A stretch of 64,000 nt of DNA from Thalassococcus sp. S3 (GCF_004216475.1 NZ_CP022303.1:3782001-3846000); one strand, 5' to 3'. Shown: positions 1 through 9,487, counted from the stretch's first letter. Program-made: numbers and translations. The notes: generated from the sequence alone by a model not told the origin.

Positions 1-1
1 C

Positions 2-1123
2 GCTGCGGCGCAGGCGGCGGGATACCCTTTCAACCCTGATTACAACGGGGCTGAACAGGAGGGTGTCGGTTATTTTCAGCTCACCACGCGAAACGGCCGC
101 CGCTGCAGCTCTGCCGTGGCCTATCTGAAACCGGCCCGCACACGTCCAAACCTGCACATCGTGACCCATGCCCAGGTCCAGCGCCTTGTGCTGGATGGAA
201 AACGCGCAACGGGCGTCGAGTATTCGGACGCATCGGGCCGACGGCAGATCGTCAGCGCCAGCCGCGAGATCGTGTTGAGTTCGGGCGCGATCGGCTCCCC
301 TCAGATCCTGATGCTGTCGGGCATCGGCGACCCGGATCACCTCAAGGAAAACGGGATCGAACCGCGGCATGCCCTGGCGGGGGTGGGCAAGAACCTGCAA
401 GACCACCTTCAGGCCAGGCTCGTCTTCAAGTGTAACGAGCCCACTTTGAACGATGAGGTGCGCAGCCTCTTCAACCAGGCGCGCATAGCCATGAAATACG
501 CACTTTTCCGTGCGGGTCCCATGACCATGGCCGCAAGCCTTGCAACCGGCTTCATGCGGACCCGGCCAGATGTCGCAACGCCCGACATTCAGTTTCACGT
601 CCAACCCTGGTCAGCCGACAGCCCCGGCGAAGGCGTGCATCCGTTTTCTGCCTTCACAATGTCGGTCTGCCAATTGCGCCCTGAAAGCCGGGGCGAGGTT
701 CGGCTGAGCGGATCGGACCCCAGGACCTATCCCAAGCTGATCCCGAATTACCTGTCGACCGACACGGATTGCCGAACCCTTGTCGATGGCATCAAGATTG
801 CCCGAAACATCGCACGGACCGCACCGCTCAGCACCAAGATCGCTGAGGAATTCCGACCGACCGCGACGCTTGATATGGAGGATTACGACGGCACACTGGA
901 TTGGGCCCGCAACAACTCCGTCTCGATCTATCATCCAACCGGAACGTGCAAGATGGGCCAGGGCGCGGACGCTGTCGTCGATGCAAAACTGAAGGTACAC
1001 GGTATCGAAGGTCTGCGTGTCGCGGATTGTTCGATCATGCCCGAGATCGTGTCGGGCAACACCAACGCGCCCGCGATCATGATCGGGGAAAAGGCCAGCC
1101 ATCTGATTTCAGGGGCGGCCTGA
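2..1123 (+). CDS. GMC-family oxidoreductase (choline dehydrogenase-like), 5' end outside window
   Basis: The reading frame is open from the left edge of the window and ends in TGA at 1121-1123, so the N-terminal FAD-binding Rossmann part is missing. About 373 residues are present. They include the GMC substrate-side motif GAIGSPQILMLSGIG and the C-terminal catalytic region, with the active-site His in IYHPTGTCKMG and the Asn/His-position segment SGNTNAPAIM. The family are FAD-dependent alcohol dehydrogenases or oxidases. The sequence style (GYPFNPDYNGAEQEG, NGRRCSSAVAYL) is close to choline dehydrogenases, but the substrate cannot be fixed from this fragment. Genes needed to prove a betaine pathway are not in view. 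It is followed by a DMT transporter on the same strand. Confidence 0.9.
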   Translation, partial: AAAQAAGYPFNPDYNGAEQEGVGYFQLTTRNGRRCSSAVAYLKPARTRPNLHIVTHAQVQRLVLDGKRATGVEYSDASGRRQIVSASREIVLSSGAIGSPQILMLSGIGDPDHLKENGIEPRHALAGVGKNLQDHLQARLVFKCNEPTLNDEVRSLFNQARIAMKYALFRAGPMTMAASLATGFMRTRPDVATPDIQFHVQPWSADSPGEGVHPFSAFTMSVCQLRPESRGEVRLSGSDPRTYPKLIPNYLSTDTDCRTLVDGIKIARNIARTAPLSTKIAEEFRPTATLDMEDYDGTLDWARNNSVSIYHPTGTCKMGQGADAVVDAKLKVHGIEGLRVADCSIMPEIVSGNTNAPAIMIGEKASHLISGAA

Positions 1124-1214
1124 CCCGGGCAGGCGCTGGACAGCGCCGTGGGAGCGGCGTAAGCCTGCGCCATGGTCATCTGGCTCCTCTTCTCATGACG
1201 TTGGTTGCGTTGCG

Positions 1215-2087
1215 ATGACTGATCGCGCCATTCCCGCGTCCCAGGACGGGCGTGCGATCACGCTCATGATAATCGCGATCTGCAGCTTTTCCCTGATGGA
1301 TGTGACGGTCAAGGCGCTGGCGCCCATCGTAGGCACGATCCCCGCGCTTTGGGCGCGGTACACGGGCCAGATGGTGATCGTGCTTGTCCTGATCTCGCCG
1401 CATCTGCGCCAGACGGTGCGAACCGAATTCCCGGTGTTACAGCTGGCCCGATCGGTTCTTTTGATGGGCGCGACCGCCTTTTTCTTTCTGGCGCTCAGCC
1501 GTATTCCCCTGACCGATGCCGCCGCGCTGATGTCGATTAATCCGGTGATCATCACGCTGGGTGCCGCCTTGTTTCTGGGCGAGAGGCTGGGACCGCGACG
1601 CGTGACGGGCATTTTCGTCGCCTTGTGTGGCGCCCTGATCATCATCCGGCCCGGCAGTGATGTCTTTTCCCCGGCCGCGCTTTACCCGCTTGCAGCGGCT
1701 CTGTGTTATTCGAGCTATGCGCTTCTGACACGGCGGGTCGGAGACCGCGAAAGCGTATGGACCTCGCTCTTTTACACCGGACTTGTCGGAACGCTCCTTC
1801 TGAGCGTCGCCGTGCCCTTTGCCTGGACCCCGCCACCGCTTGAAGGGTGGTTGCTGATGGGTCTGGTCGCCCTTTTCGGAACAGGCGGGCAGCTTTTTCT
1901 CATCCGGGCCTTCAGCGCGGGGGAGGCGAGCATGCTTGCGCCCTACTCCTATGTCGGTCTGATCTTCGCGGCGGTCTGGGGTGTTGTGTTTTTCAGCGAA
2001 TGGCCGGATGGGTGGACGGTGTGCGGCGCGCTTGTGATCGCGTTGGCCGGGCTTTATGTCTGGTATCGCGAAACCTATCGCCGCTAG
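1215..2087 (+). CDS. DMT-superfamily (EamA) transporter
   Basis: This is a 290-residue inner-membrane protein with about ten hydrophobic helices arranged as two EamA repeats, the usual length for the family. The first repeat begins near residue 12 (ALTLMII-type helix) and contains the family segment around PLTDAAALMSINPVI. The second repeat begins near residue 150 and ends with GLYVWYRE before a short basic tail. EamA proteins export or import small metabolites, but the substrate is not predictable here. The ATG at 1215 lies 92 bp after the GMC gene. The next gene starts only 5 bp after the stop, so the transporter and the acyltransferase are probably co-transcribed. Confidence 0.88.
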   Translation: MTDRAIPASQDGRAITLMIIAICSFSLMDVTVKALAPIVGTIPALWARYTGQMVIVLVLISPHLRQTVRTEFPVLQLARSVLLMGATAFFFLALSRIPLTDAAALMSINPVIITLGAALFLGERLGPRRVTGIFVALCGALIIIRPGSDVFSPAALYPLAAALCYSSYALLTRRVGDRESVWTSLFYTGLVGTLLLSVAVPFAWTPPPLEGWLLMGLVALFGTGGQLFLIRAFSAGEASMLAPYSYVGLIFAAVWGVVFFSEWPDGWTVCGALVIALAGLYVWYRETYRR

Positions 2088-2092
2088 ATCAG

Positions 2093-3031
2093 ATGCCTGC
2101 CGATCCCCGTGACCTGCCCCTGTTGAGCCGTGTGCGGCTTTATGCCGTGAACCTCGTTTTGCGCGGCCTGATCGGTGGCGCGATGCTTTTGCCCTACGCG
2201 AAACGGGTGCGGTTGATGGGCTGGCTTGTGGCACGGATCATTGCGCCCCTGGCGCGGTTCGACACACGCATTCGGGACAATCTGAACCTTGTCTGCCCGG
2301 ATCTGCCGGAGGCAGAAATCCAGCGTCTCTGCCGCGCCGTACCCGACAATGCAGGCCGCACCTTGATCGAGATTTACTCGGGTCAGCCTTTCATCGACCG
2401 CGCAAAGGCCGCACCCATTCAGGGACCCGGCTTTTCCGCACTTGAGGCTGCGCGGGCGAGCGGACGTCCGGTGATCCTCGTGACAGGTCATTTCGGAAAT
2501 TACGATGTGGCCCGCGCCAACCTGATTGCACGCGGTCACAATATGGGTGCGCTTTATCGCAGGATGGCAAACCCATATTTCAACGAACATTACGTGCGCT
2601 CAATCTCGGCCATCGGCACCCCCATGTTCGAACAGGGCCGCCGGGGTATGATGGAGATGGTCAAACATCTTAAATCCGGCGGACTTCTGGGTATTCTCAC
2701 AGATCTGCACGCCCACGGCGGCAAGGCGCTGACATTTTTCGGCAAACCGGCTGTCACCTCGGTGGTCACAGCGGAACTGGCCCTGAAATACGATGCAGAG
2801 TTGATCCCGATCTACGCGGTGCGCCAACCGAATGGCCTCGACTTCGAAATCGTGATGCAGGCGCCCATCCCGCATTCGGACCCTGAAACGATGACGCAAG
2901 CGGTCAATGACGGGCTCGAACGGCTGGTACGCGATCATATGGACCAATGGTTCTGGATCCATCGTCGGTGGAAACCCTGGTTCGATGTCGGCCTGCAGAC
3001 CGACTCTGTCGGCCTGGGTGTGAAGGAGTAA
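2093..3031 (+). CDS. LpxL/HtrB-type lysophospholipid/lipid A acyltransferase
   Basis: A 312-residue protein begins at ATG 2093, 5 bp after the transporter stop. A longer upstream reading frame exists but lies inside the transporter gene and is not credible. Features of the LpxL/HtrB acyltransferase family are a single N-terminal hydrophobic stretch (about residues 15-50) and the motif VTGHFGNYD (His and acidic residue four apart). A second block, QGRRGMMEMVKHLKSGG, is followed by the GILTDLHAH segment, and the C-terminal WFWIHRRWKP signature completes the pattern. These enzymes transfer acyl chains to lipid A precursors or related lipids at the inner membrane. The exact acceptor is not decided by sequence. 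Confidence 0.85.
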   Translation: MPADPRDLPLLSRVRLYAVNLVLRGLIGGAMLLPYAKRVRLMGWLVARIIAPLARFDTRIRDNLNLVCPDLPEAEIQRLCRAVPDNAGRTLIEIYSGQPFIDRAKAAPIQGPGFSALEAARASGRPVILVTGHFGNYDVARANLIARGHNMGALYRRMANPYFNEHYVRSISAIGTPMFEQGRRGMMEMVKHLKSGGLLGILTDLHAHGGKALTFFGKPAVTSVVTAELALKYDAELIPIYAVRQPNGLDFEIVMQAPIPHSDPETMTQAVNDGLERLVRDHMDQWFWIHRRWKPWFDVGLQTDSVGLGVKE

Positions 3032-3036
3032 GTCTT

Positions 3037-3438
3037 GTGTCCATGACCGGCGGATGTCTTTGCGGGGCGATACGGTATCGGATGTCCGAAAAACCGGACT
3101 ATGCAAGCTATTGTCATTGCGGGATGTGCCGCAAAGCGACCGGTGCCCCATTCGCAGGCTTCGTGGAAGCTGCCGGTCACATAGCGTGGGACCCGGAACC
3201 ACCCGCCGAGTTTGCGTCATCTCCCGGAATTCTGCGCCGTTTCTGCCGCATCTGCGGAAGCGCATTGACGTTCGAGACTGACGACATCGTTTTCGTCACG
3301 CTCGGAAGTCTCGACAAGCCAGAAGATGTGCGCGTGCAATGCCACACCTATACGGAATTCCGCCTGCCGGACATCCTGATATCAGACGATCTTCCCTCGC
3401 ATCCAGATCCTGCAGGTGGCAAGGGCGGACGACCTTAG
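3037..3438 (+). CDS. GFA-family (CENP-V/GFA fold) zinc-binding protein
   Basis: This is a short cytoplasmic protein of about 130 residues with the zinc pattern of the GFA (glutathione-dependent formaldehyde-activating enzyme-like) fold: GGCLCGAIRY near the start, CHCGMCRKATGAPF next, then FCRICGSAL. The GTG at 3037 sits 8 bases after a good AAGGAG (3023-3028). The ATG at 3043 is in frame, gives VS less, and is 14 bases from the site, so I chose the GTG, although automated pipelines may pick either. Most GFA-fold proteins are of unknown activity, and true Gfa needs neighbouring adhI/frmA, not seen here. It lies 5 bp downstream of the acyltransferase gene. Confidence 0.85.
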   Translation: MSMTGGCLCGAIRYRMSEKPDYASYCHCGMCRKATGAPFAGFVEAAGHIAWDPEPPAEFASSPGILRRFCRICGSALTFETDDIVFVTLGSLDKPEDVRVQCHTYTEFRLPDILISDDLPSHPDPAGGKGGRP

Positions 3439-3500
3439 CGAACGGTCAGCCCCGCAAGGACCAATGCCGAAGTGTTCGACAGGTCCGCCAAACAGTTCTG

Positions 3501-4202
3501 TCAGTCGACCTTGGCCGCCGCCACGATCGGCCCCGTCTTTTCACTCTGGATCAGGACCACGGCAGGACGATCATCGGACGCCTCCGCCTTCATTTCGAGC
3601 GGCTTCCGACCATCCCATTCGCCAAGAACGGTCCAGCCGTCCACAACGTTGCGATAGGTCATGTGTCGCCCAGCGTTTTCGCCACGCATGATGTGCGCCG
3701 TGCGCTCGTGTTGATATCGCACAAGTTGAACAACCATCACAGCGCCTGTCGCTTCTTCGACCGCGTCGGCGCGGATCACGACATTCTTCCCATCGCGCGC
3801 GATCTTCAGGGTGATCTTCGCGGGCACGGCTTTGTGTTTCATGATCAGGTCGGCCAGCTGCATCGCCCGCGCGCCAACGACATCATCCATGCCGTTGATG
3901 ATCATTTGAGGCGTATAGATCGACCTGCGCCCGGCCTCGACCGCATACGCCTTTTGCCGCGCGGTGTAAGCGGGGTCGGCATATTCGTCCTTCCAGCCAA
4001 TATAGTCCCAATAATCGACGTGCAGCGCCAGAGCGATGACATCATCGCGATCCGCCAGTTCGTGCATCAGCTTGTCCGCTGGCGGACAGGATGAGCAGCC
4101 CTGCGACGTGAAAAGCTCAACCACGACGGGACTGTTCTGAGCTGTCGCGGGAACGGCAAGCGACGTGAGCAGAAGCAACAGGGATAGCAGGAATGACTTC
4201 AT
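3501..4202 (-). CDS. DUF1223 secreted thioredoxin-fold protein
   Basis: This is a 233-residue protein starting at MKSFLL (ATG at 4202), with a clear signal peptide: a hydrophobic run of leucines and then a cleavage region near AVPATAQ. The mature part begins PVVVELFTSQGCSSCPPAD, giving a CxxC redox pair in a thioredoxin-like position, which is the DUF1223 signature. The blocks HVDYWDYIGWKD and IYTPQMIING are also typical. The protein should act in the periplasm; the redox function is inferred, not shown. It is divergent from acnA with a 212 bp shared regulatory region, an arrangement common in Rhodobacterales, and converges on the GFA gene with a 62 bp gap. Confidence 0.9.
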   Translation of the reverse strand: MKSFLLSLLLLLTSLAVPATAQNSPVVVELFTSQGCSSCPPADKLMHELADRDDVIALALHVDYWDYIGWKDEYADPAYTARQKAYAVEAGRRSIYTPQMIINGMDDVVGARAMQLADLIMKHKAVPAKITLKIARDGKNVVIRADAVEEATGAVMVVQLVRYQHERTAHIMRGENAGRHMTYRNVVDGWTVLGEWDGRKPLEMKAEASDDRPAVVLIQSEKTGPIVAAAKVD

Positions 4203-4294
4203 GGGTGGACAGACTTTTTCATCGGGTGTGATTGGGATGTAGAGAAACCATATTGTAATGACCAATCAAGGTTTCGAGAGACCCGCGTGACGCT

Positions 4295-4314
4295 TTGTGT
4301 ACCACGGTATACAA
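4295..4314. promoter_or_regulatory. Palindromic operator candidate upstream of acnA
   Basis: The arms TTGTGTACC (4295-4303) and GGTATACAA (4306-4314) are inverted repeats matching at 8 of 9 positions around a 2-base centre. The site lies just upstream of a possible -35 box for acnA and in the region shared with the divergent DUF1223 gene. The form resembles operators of GntR-type regulators. The regulator is not in the window. Confidence 0.45.
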
Positions 4315-4316
4315 AA

Positions 4317-4344
4317 TTGACGCACCCGCGCTTATCTCTATTGA
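4317..4344 (+). promoter_or_regulatory. Possible sigma-70 promoter of acnA
   Basis: TTGACG at 4317-4322 is followed after 16 bases by TATTGA at 4339-4344, which leaves about 70 bases of leader before the acnA start at 4415. The -35 match is good and the -10 match is weak, so this is a suggestion only. Confidence 0.35.
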
Positions 4345-4414
4345 ACGCGCAGCCCGAAAGGTTCACTAAGCGCCCAGAAAAGCCAGATTTCCACGCTTGT
4401 TTGAGGAGGCCCTG

Positions 4415-7102
4415 ATGCCCATCACAGTCGGACAGGACACAGCCAAAACCCGCAAGACGCTCACCGTCGGCGGACAGAGTGTTTCCTATTATTCCATCCC
4501 CGCCGCGACCGAGGCCGGTCTGGGCGATTTCTCCAAACTGCCCGCCGCGCTGAAAGTGGTGCTGGAGAACATGCTGCGCTTCGAGGATGGCAAGACTGTG
4601 CATGTCGACGACATCAAAGCCTTCGCCGAATGGGCCGAAAAGGGCGGCAAGAACCCGCGTGAGATCGCGTATCGCCCCGCCCGCGTGCTGATGCAGGACT
4701 TTACCGGCGTACCGGCGGTGGTGGACCTGGCCGCGATGCGCGACGGGATCGTGGCCCTGGGTGGCGATCCGGAAAAGATCAACCCGCTCAACCCTGTCGA
4801 CCTCGTAATCGACCACTCGGTCATGATCGACGAGTTTGGCAACCCCCGCGCCTTCCAGATGAACGTGGACCGCGAATACGAGCGGAACATGGAGCGGTAT
4901 ACTTTCCTCAAATGGGGTCAGAACGCGTTCAACAATTTCCGCGTGGTGCCCCCGGGAACCGGCATCTGCCACCAGGTGAACCTCGAATACCTCGCGCAAA
5001 CGGTCTGGACCGACCACGACCAGAACGGTGCCGAAGTGGCATACCCCGACACGCTGGTGGGTACCGACAGCCACACCACCATGGTCAACGGCGCCGCCGT
5101 TCTGGGCTGGGGCGTCGGCGGGATCGAGGCCGAAGCCGCGATGCTGGGCCAGCCCATCTCCATGCTGATCCCCGAGGTCGTGGGTTTTGAGCTGACCGGC
5201 CAGATGGTCGAAGGCACCACCGGCACCGACCTCGTTCTTAAAGTGGTCGAGATGCTGCGCGAAAAAGGCGTTGTCGGCAAATTCGTGGAATTCTACGGCG
5301 CGGGCCTCGACACCCTGCCGCTCGCCGACCGGGCCACCATCGCCAACATGGCGCCCGAATATGGCGCCACCTGCGGCTTCTTCCCCATCGACGGCGAAAC
5401 GCTGCGCTACCTGCGCAACACCGGCCGGGACGAGGACCGCATCGCGCTGGTCGAAGCCTACGCCAAGGAAAACGGCTTCTGGCGCGGCGACGATTACGCA
5501 CCCGTCTATACCGACACGCTGCACCTCGACATGGGCACCATCGTGCCTGCCATCTCCGGCCCCAAACGCCCTCAGGACTACGTGGCCCTCACCGAGGCAC
5601 AGACCGCCTTCCGCCGCGAGATGGAAGAGACCTTCAAACGTCCCATGGGCAAGGAGGTCGCCGTCGCGGGCGAAGACTACACGATGGAATCGGGCAAGGT
5701 CGTCATCGCCTCCATCACCTCCTGCACCAACACGTCGAACCCCTACGTGATGATCGGCGCCGGCCTCGTTGCCCGCAAGGCGCATGAGCTGGGCCTGAAC
5801 CGCAAGCCGTGGGTGAAAACCTCCCTCGCCCCTGGCTCTCAGGTCGTCTCCGCCTATCTGGAGGCTGCCGGGCTTCAGGACGATCTGGATGCGATTGGCT
5901 TCAACCTCGTGGGCTATGGCTGCACCACCTGCATCGGCAATTCCGGCCCGATCCAGAAAGAGCTGTCGGATGCCATCGCCGAGGGTGACCTCGTCGCGAC
6001 CTCCGTGCTCTCAGGCAACCGCAACTTCGAAGGCCGCATCTCTCCCGACGTGCGCGCCAACTACCTCGCATCGCCCCCGCTGGTCGTGGCCTATGCTTTG
6101 GCCGGCACGATGGATATCGACCTCGCCTCCGCCCCCATTGCCCAGACCCCGGACGGCAAGGACGTCTATCTGAAAGACATCTGGCCCACCCAGCAGGAGA
6201 TCGCGGAGCTTGTCGACAAGACCGTCACCCGCGAAGCCTTCATGGAGAAATATGCCGAGGTCTTCACCGGCGACGAGAAGTGGCAAAGCGTCGAGACCAC
6301 GGACGAGAAAACATACGACTGGCCGCCGACATCCACTTACGTCCAGAACCCGCCCTATTTCCAGGGTATCACCATGGACACCAAGAAGATCGAGAATATC
6401 GAAGGCGCCAAGGTCCTCGCGGTTCTGGGTGACATGATCACCACCGACCACATCTCGCCCGCAGGCTCCTTCAAGGAGACGACCCCCGCCGGCCAATACC
6501 TGACCGAACGCCAGGTCGCCCCGCGTGAGTTCAACTCCTACGGCTCCCGCCGTGGCAATCACGAGATCATGATGCGCGGCACCTTCGCCAATATCCGCAT
6601 CAAGAACGAGATGCTGGATGGCGTCGAAGGCGGCTATACCAAGGGCCCCGACGGCGAACAGACCTCGATCTACGACGCCGCCATGGCCTATCAGGAGGAG
6701 GGCACGCCCCTGGTCGTCTTCGGCGGCGAGCAATACGGCGCCGGTTCCTCCCGCGACTGGGCCGCGAAGGGCACCGCCCTTCTGGGTGTGAAGGCCGTGA
6801 TCGCCGAAAGCTTCGAGCGCATCCACCGGTCCAACCTCGTGGGCATGGGCGTGATCCCGTTCGAATTCACCGGCGGACACACCCGCAAATCGCTGGGCCT
6901 CACGGGGGAGGAGACGGTCTCCATCCACGGTCTCGACACGATCCAGCCGCTGCAGGAGGTGCCCTGCACCATCATCATGGCGGACGGCACGGTGAAAGAG
7001 ATCACGCTGAAATGCCGGATCGATACCGCGGTGGAGATCGAGTACATCGAAAACGGCGGCGTGCTGCATTACGTGCTGCGCAACCTCGCCAAGGCGGCCT
7101 GA
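4415..7102 (+). CDS. acnA: Aconitate hydratase A
   Basis: This 895-residue enzyme of the TCA cycle interconverts citrate and isocitrate through a [4Fe-4S] cluster. The length matches bacterial AcnA/IRP1-type aconitases. The three cluster cysteines are visible: Cys437 in SCTNTSNP, and Cys503 and Cys506 in [13 protein letters not shown]. The segments [18 protein letters not shown] and [12 protein letters not shown] are diagnostic. The start is the ATG at 4415, behind GAGGAGG at 4403-4409; a TTG 18 bases earlier would overlap that ribosome site. The gene is transcribed away from DUF1223 and is followed after 4 bp by a broken SDR gene. Confidence 0.97.
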   Translation: MPITVGQDTAKTRKTLTVGGQSVSYYSIPAATEAGLGDFSKLPAALKVVLENMLRFEDGKTVHVDDIKAFAEWAEKGGKNPREIAYRPARVLMQDFTGVPAVVDLAAMRDGIVALGGDPEKINPLNPVDLVIDHSVMIDEFGNPRAFQMNVDREYERNMERYTFLKWGQNAFNNFRVVPPGTGICHQVNLEYLAQTVWTDHDQNGAEVAYPDTLVGTDSHTTMVNGAAVLGWGVGGIEAEAAMLGQPISMLIPEVVGFELTGQMVEGTTGTDLVLKVVEMLREKGVVGKFVEFYGAGLDTLPLADRATIANMAPEYGATCGFFPIDGETLRYLRNTGRDEDRIALVEAYAKENGFWRGDDYAPVYTDTLHLDMGTIVPAISGPKRPQDYVALTEAQTAFRREMEETFKRPMGKEVAVAGEDYTMESGKVVIASITSCTNTSNPYVMIGAGLVARKAHELGLNRKPWVKTSLAPGSQVVSAYLEAAGLQDDLDAIGFNLVGYGCTTCIGNSGPIQKELSDAIAEGDLVATSVLSGNRNFEGRISPDVRANYLASPPLVVAYALAGTMDIDLASAPIAQTPDGKDVYLKDIWPTQQEIAELVDKTVTREAFMEKYAEVFTGDEKWQSVETTDEKTYDWPPTSTYVQNPPYFQGITMDTKKIENIEGAKVLAVLGDMITTDHISPAGSFKETTPAGQYLTERQVAPREFNSYGSRRGNHEIMMRGTFANIRIKNEMLDGVEGGYTKGPDGEQTSIYDAAMAYQEEGTPLVVFGGEQYGAGSSRDWAAKGTALLGVKAVIAESFERIHRSNLVGMGVIPFEFTGGHTRKSLGLTGEETVSIHGLDTIQPLQEVPCTIIMADGTVKEITLKCRIDTAVEIEYIENGGVLHYVLRNLAKAA

Positions 7103-7106
7103 GCCC

Positions 7107-7792
7107 ATGCGCGTCGCCCTTGTCACAGGTGCGGCGCGCGGCATCGGGCGGGCCATCGCGGCCGATCTGGGCCGCGATCACCACCTCGCCTTCACCTACC
7201 TGACCACCGATCCCGGGCCGCTTCTGAAGGAGCGGCCCGATGCTTTGGCGATCCGGGCCGATCTGCGTGACCCCGCTGCGTCAGCAGACATTGTCGCTCA
7301 GATCATCGCCCGGTTCGGCGCGCTCGATACGCTTGTGATGAACGCTGGCGTTGTCGCCATGGACGCCGACGACGCGTCGGCGGATATCTTCAACGTCAAT
7401 GTCCTCGGCCCCAAACGCCTTCTCGACGCCGCTCTCCCGCATCTGCAATCTGGTGCGGCTATCGTGAATATCTCATCCGTCAACGCCACCCTGCCCGCGC
7501 GGGGTGCGGCGCTCTATTCCGCCAGCAAAGCGGCCCTGAACACCTGGACCCGCGCCATGGCCAAGGAACTGGGCCCAGACGGCATTCGCGTGAACGCCTT
7601 GGCCCCTGGCGCGACCGAAATCCCCGAAGCCCCGCGTGATCCTGATCTGGTGAAGCTCTTCGTCGAGATGACCGCCCTGGACCGCGTCGGACCCCTGACG
7701 ACATCGCCCCCGCCGTCCGCTTCCTCGCCTCAGACGCCGCCCGCTTCATCACCGGAGAGGTCCTCCCCGTCTCCGGCGGCTACCGCCTCTAA
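7107..7792 (+). pseudogene. SDR-family oxidoreductase with a one-base frameshift
   Basis: The first part is a clear classical short-chain dehydrogenase: TGAARGIGRAI (nucleotide-binding glycines), NAG at the end of strand 4, the catalytic Ser in NISSVN and YSASK (Tyr and Lys). At about 7690, within DRVG, the frame breaks. One missing base would restore the expected sequence GTPDDIAPAVRFLASD, then FITGEVLPVSGGY and a stop at 7790-7792. As read, the frame instead runs to 8000 as a Ser/Pro-rich nonsense tail. It may be a real recent mutation or a sequencing error. The gene starts 4 bp after acnA and would be co-transcribed with it. The substrate is unknown. Confidence 0.85.
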
Positions 7793-7817
7793 ACCCTTTG
7801 CTCAAGCTGCTGCTTCG

Positions 7818-7962
7818 GAGCCGGCCTTGCTGACCCAAAGCGGACAGGGACCGGCGCCCGACGCAAGGGAAATCGCCGAGGGGCCCCGCCCCACGGGGAG
7901 ACGGCTATTTCCCTTGCGTCGGGGGATGGGTTCTGTCAGCCAAGGGTCTGCAAGGCCGGCTC
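7818..7962. repeat. Large nested inverted repeat between convergent genes
   Basis: Outer arms of 13 bases (GAGCCGGCCTTGC at 7818-7830 and its exact reverse complement at 7950-7962) enclose inner arms of 17 bases (7857-7873 and 7907-7923, exact, containing CGACGCAAGGGAAAT). A further GC-rich hairpin sits in the centre. The element separates the plus-strand SDR remnant from the minus-strand ccmG. It could act as a bidirectional terminator or be a mobile palindromic repeat. Confidence 0.7.
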
Positions 7963-8023
7963 TGATGCTGCTGCTTTGGTGGGATCGAAGCGCCAAATAA
8001 AAAATGTCATGCGCCGCAGGCGC

Positions 8024-8563
8024 TCAATTTGACAGCGCGCGCTCGATTGCGGGGCGGAGCGTTTCTTCCATCACCCTTTGCGTCACCGGCCCGGCAAAGC
8101 GCAACATGATCGTTCCTTCTCCGTCGATCACGTAGGTCTCCGGTACGCCGTAAAGTCCCCAATCCAGCGCCATGCGCCCTGACACGTCGGCGCCGATCCC
8201 CTGATAGGGGTCACCAAGCTCTTCCAGAAACGCAATCGCATTATCCGGATCATCCTTGTAATTCACCCCGTAGATCGGGATGCCTTCCTTGGCCAATATA
8301 TCGAGATTTGGATGCTCGACCCGGCAGGGTGCGCACCAGCTGGCCCAATAATTGACCAGCTTCACCTCTCCGTCGCGCAGCGTTTCGTCGTCGAACATGG
8401 TCTTTCCAGGAAGATCGGTCAGGACCACCGCGGGTGCGGGCTGTCCCTCGCGTGCTGACGGCAGCGCGTCGGGGTCTTCGCGAAACATCCCGACCCCGGC
8501 CATGACCGCGAACGCCGCGAAGATGGCCGGCGGTGCAATCATCAAGGGAGAGACTTTAGCCAT
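8024..8563 (-). CDS. ccmG: CcmG/DsbE periplasmic thiol:disulfide oxidoreductase
   Basis: This is a 179-residue membrane-anchored thioredoxin for cytochrome c maturation. An N-terminal hydrophobic anchor (about residues 8-27) precedes the thioredoxin domain with active site WCAPC at 76-80 and the cis-proline loop GVPETYVID, which contains the acidic GVPE of the DsbE group. It keeps apocytochrome c or CcmH cysteines reduced in the periplasm. The ATG at 8563 overlaps the end of ccmD by 8 bases, which argues for this start over longer options. It is the last gene of the minus-strand ccmABCDG run. Confidence 0.95.
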   Translation of the reverse strand: MAKVSPLMIAPPAIFAAFAVMAGVGMFREDPDALPSAREGQPAPAVVLTDLPGKTMFDDETLRDGEVKLVNYWASWCAPCRVEHPNLDILAKEGIPIYGVNYKDDPDNAIAFLEELGDPYQGIGADVSGRMALDWGLYGVPETYVIDGEGTIMLRFAGPVTQRVMEETLRPAIERALSN

Positions 8564-8711
8564 CGCGGTTTCTCCGCCCCTCAATGCGTTCCATCTCTGA
8601 ACGCACCTTGGCCCCTTTCCAAAGCGACAGCACCACAATCGCGATCAGCAAAAGAATGGAGGCCGCGTAGGCCGACAGCACCGCGTCGGCATATTTCCCC
8701 AGATCCGGCAT
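8556..8711 (-). CDS. ccmD: Heme exporter protein CcmD
   Basis: A 51-residue protein reads MPDLGKYADAVLSAYAAS, then one transmembrane helix (about 17-33), then a basic tail SLWKGAKVRSEMERIEGRR. This is the normal size and form of CcmD, which holds the CcmABC-heme-CcmE complex together in the inner membrane. Its ATG at 8711 overlaps the ccmC stop by one base, and its end overlaps ccmG by 8 bases, so the three are translationally coupled. Confidence 0.9.
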   Translation of the reverse strand: MPDLGKYADAVLSAYAASILLLIAIVVLSLWKGAKVRSEMERIEGRRNRDG

Positions 8712-9442
8712 CAGGCCGCAACCCTCTCACGTGCCATCAGTGCCTTGATCCGGCGGGCATGTATCTCGGTGCCTGTCCGGTAAAGCACAAGAGCCACAAA
8801 CAGCAGAACAAAGCCTGCGATGCAGACCAGAAGAGGATGATAGAACACATCCGCCACGTTCTCTTCCTTGTCGAGGCTGAGCGACGCGCCCTGATGCAAG
8901 CCCTGGTTCCAGAAATTCACCGCGTAGCGGCTGAGCAACGCAAAGACAGATCCAACCAGACACAGGACCGATGTCAGATCGGCCGCGGTATCAGGATCCT
9001 CGATCGCTTCCCAAAGCGCCACGTAGCCAAGATAAAAGAGAAAGAGGATCAGGAACGACGTCAGGCGCGGATCCCACGCCCACCACGTCCCCCACATCGG
9101 CTGTCCCCAGATGGCCCCGGTTGCCAGCGCGATCAGCGTCATCACGATGCCAACGGGCGCGGCCGCCTTGGCTGCCAGCGCGCTCACATGATGACGCCGC
9201 ACCAGCCAGACCAGCGACGCCACCAGCATCATCAGCCAGGCATTGATCGCCATCAGCGCAGATGGCACGTGAAGATAAATGATCTTCACGGTGGACCCCT
9301 GCCGGAAATCATCCGGCGTGAAGAAAAAGCCCCAGGTCAGGCCGACCACCAGGCAGAGCGCAGCAAGGCCCCACATCCACGGCAAAACGCGGGACGTCGT
9401 GGCCAGAAACTTGCGCGGATTTGCATATTCCCAAAGCGACAT
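8711..9442 (-). CDS. ccmC: Heme ABC transporter permease CcmC
   Basis: This is a 243-residue, six-helix inner-membrane protein of the heme-handling family. The tryptophan-rich periplasmic signature GTWWAWDPRLTS lies at about 118-129, flanked by conserved His residues (HVP near 58). CcmC presents heme to CcmE during cytochrome c maturation. I start at MSLWEYANPRKF (9442), the conserved N-terminus. An in-frame start at 9475 adds 11 residues and cannot be excluded. It lies 45 bp after ccmB and abuts ccmD. Confidence 0.94.
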   Translation of the reverse strand: MSLWEYANPRKFLATTSRVLPWMWGLAALCLVVGLTWGFFFTPDDFRQGSTVKIIYLHVPSALMAINAWLMMLVASLVWLVRRHHVSALAAKAAAPVGIVMTLIALATGAIWGQPMWGTWWAWDPRLTSFLILFLFYLGYVALWEAIEDPDTAADLTSVLCLVGSVFALLSRYAVNFWNQGLHQGASLSLDKEENVADVFYHPLLVCIAGFVLLFVALVLYRTGTEIHARRIKALMARERVAA

Positions 9443-9487
9443 GGCTGAAATGTAATGTGTCTTTGGCGCCGCCACAATTCACAAACG

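Noticed and set aside
1129..1178. Nested short inverted repeats after the GMC gene
   Set aside because: Arms are only six bases and GC-rich, which is expected by chance at this base composition.
4199..5785. Open frame of 528 codons opposite the start of acnA and running into DUF1223
   Set aside because: Composition is that of an antisense shadow, and aconitase motifs are unambiguous on the other strand.
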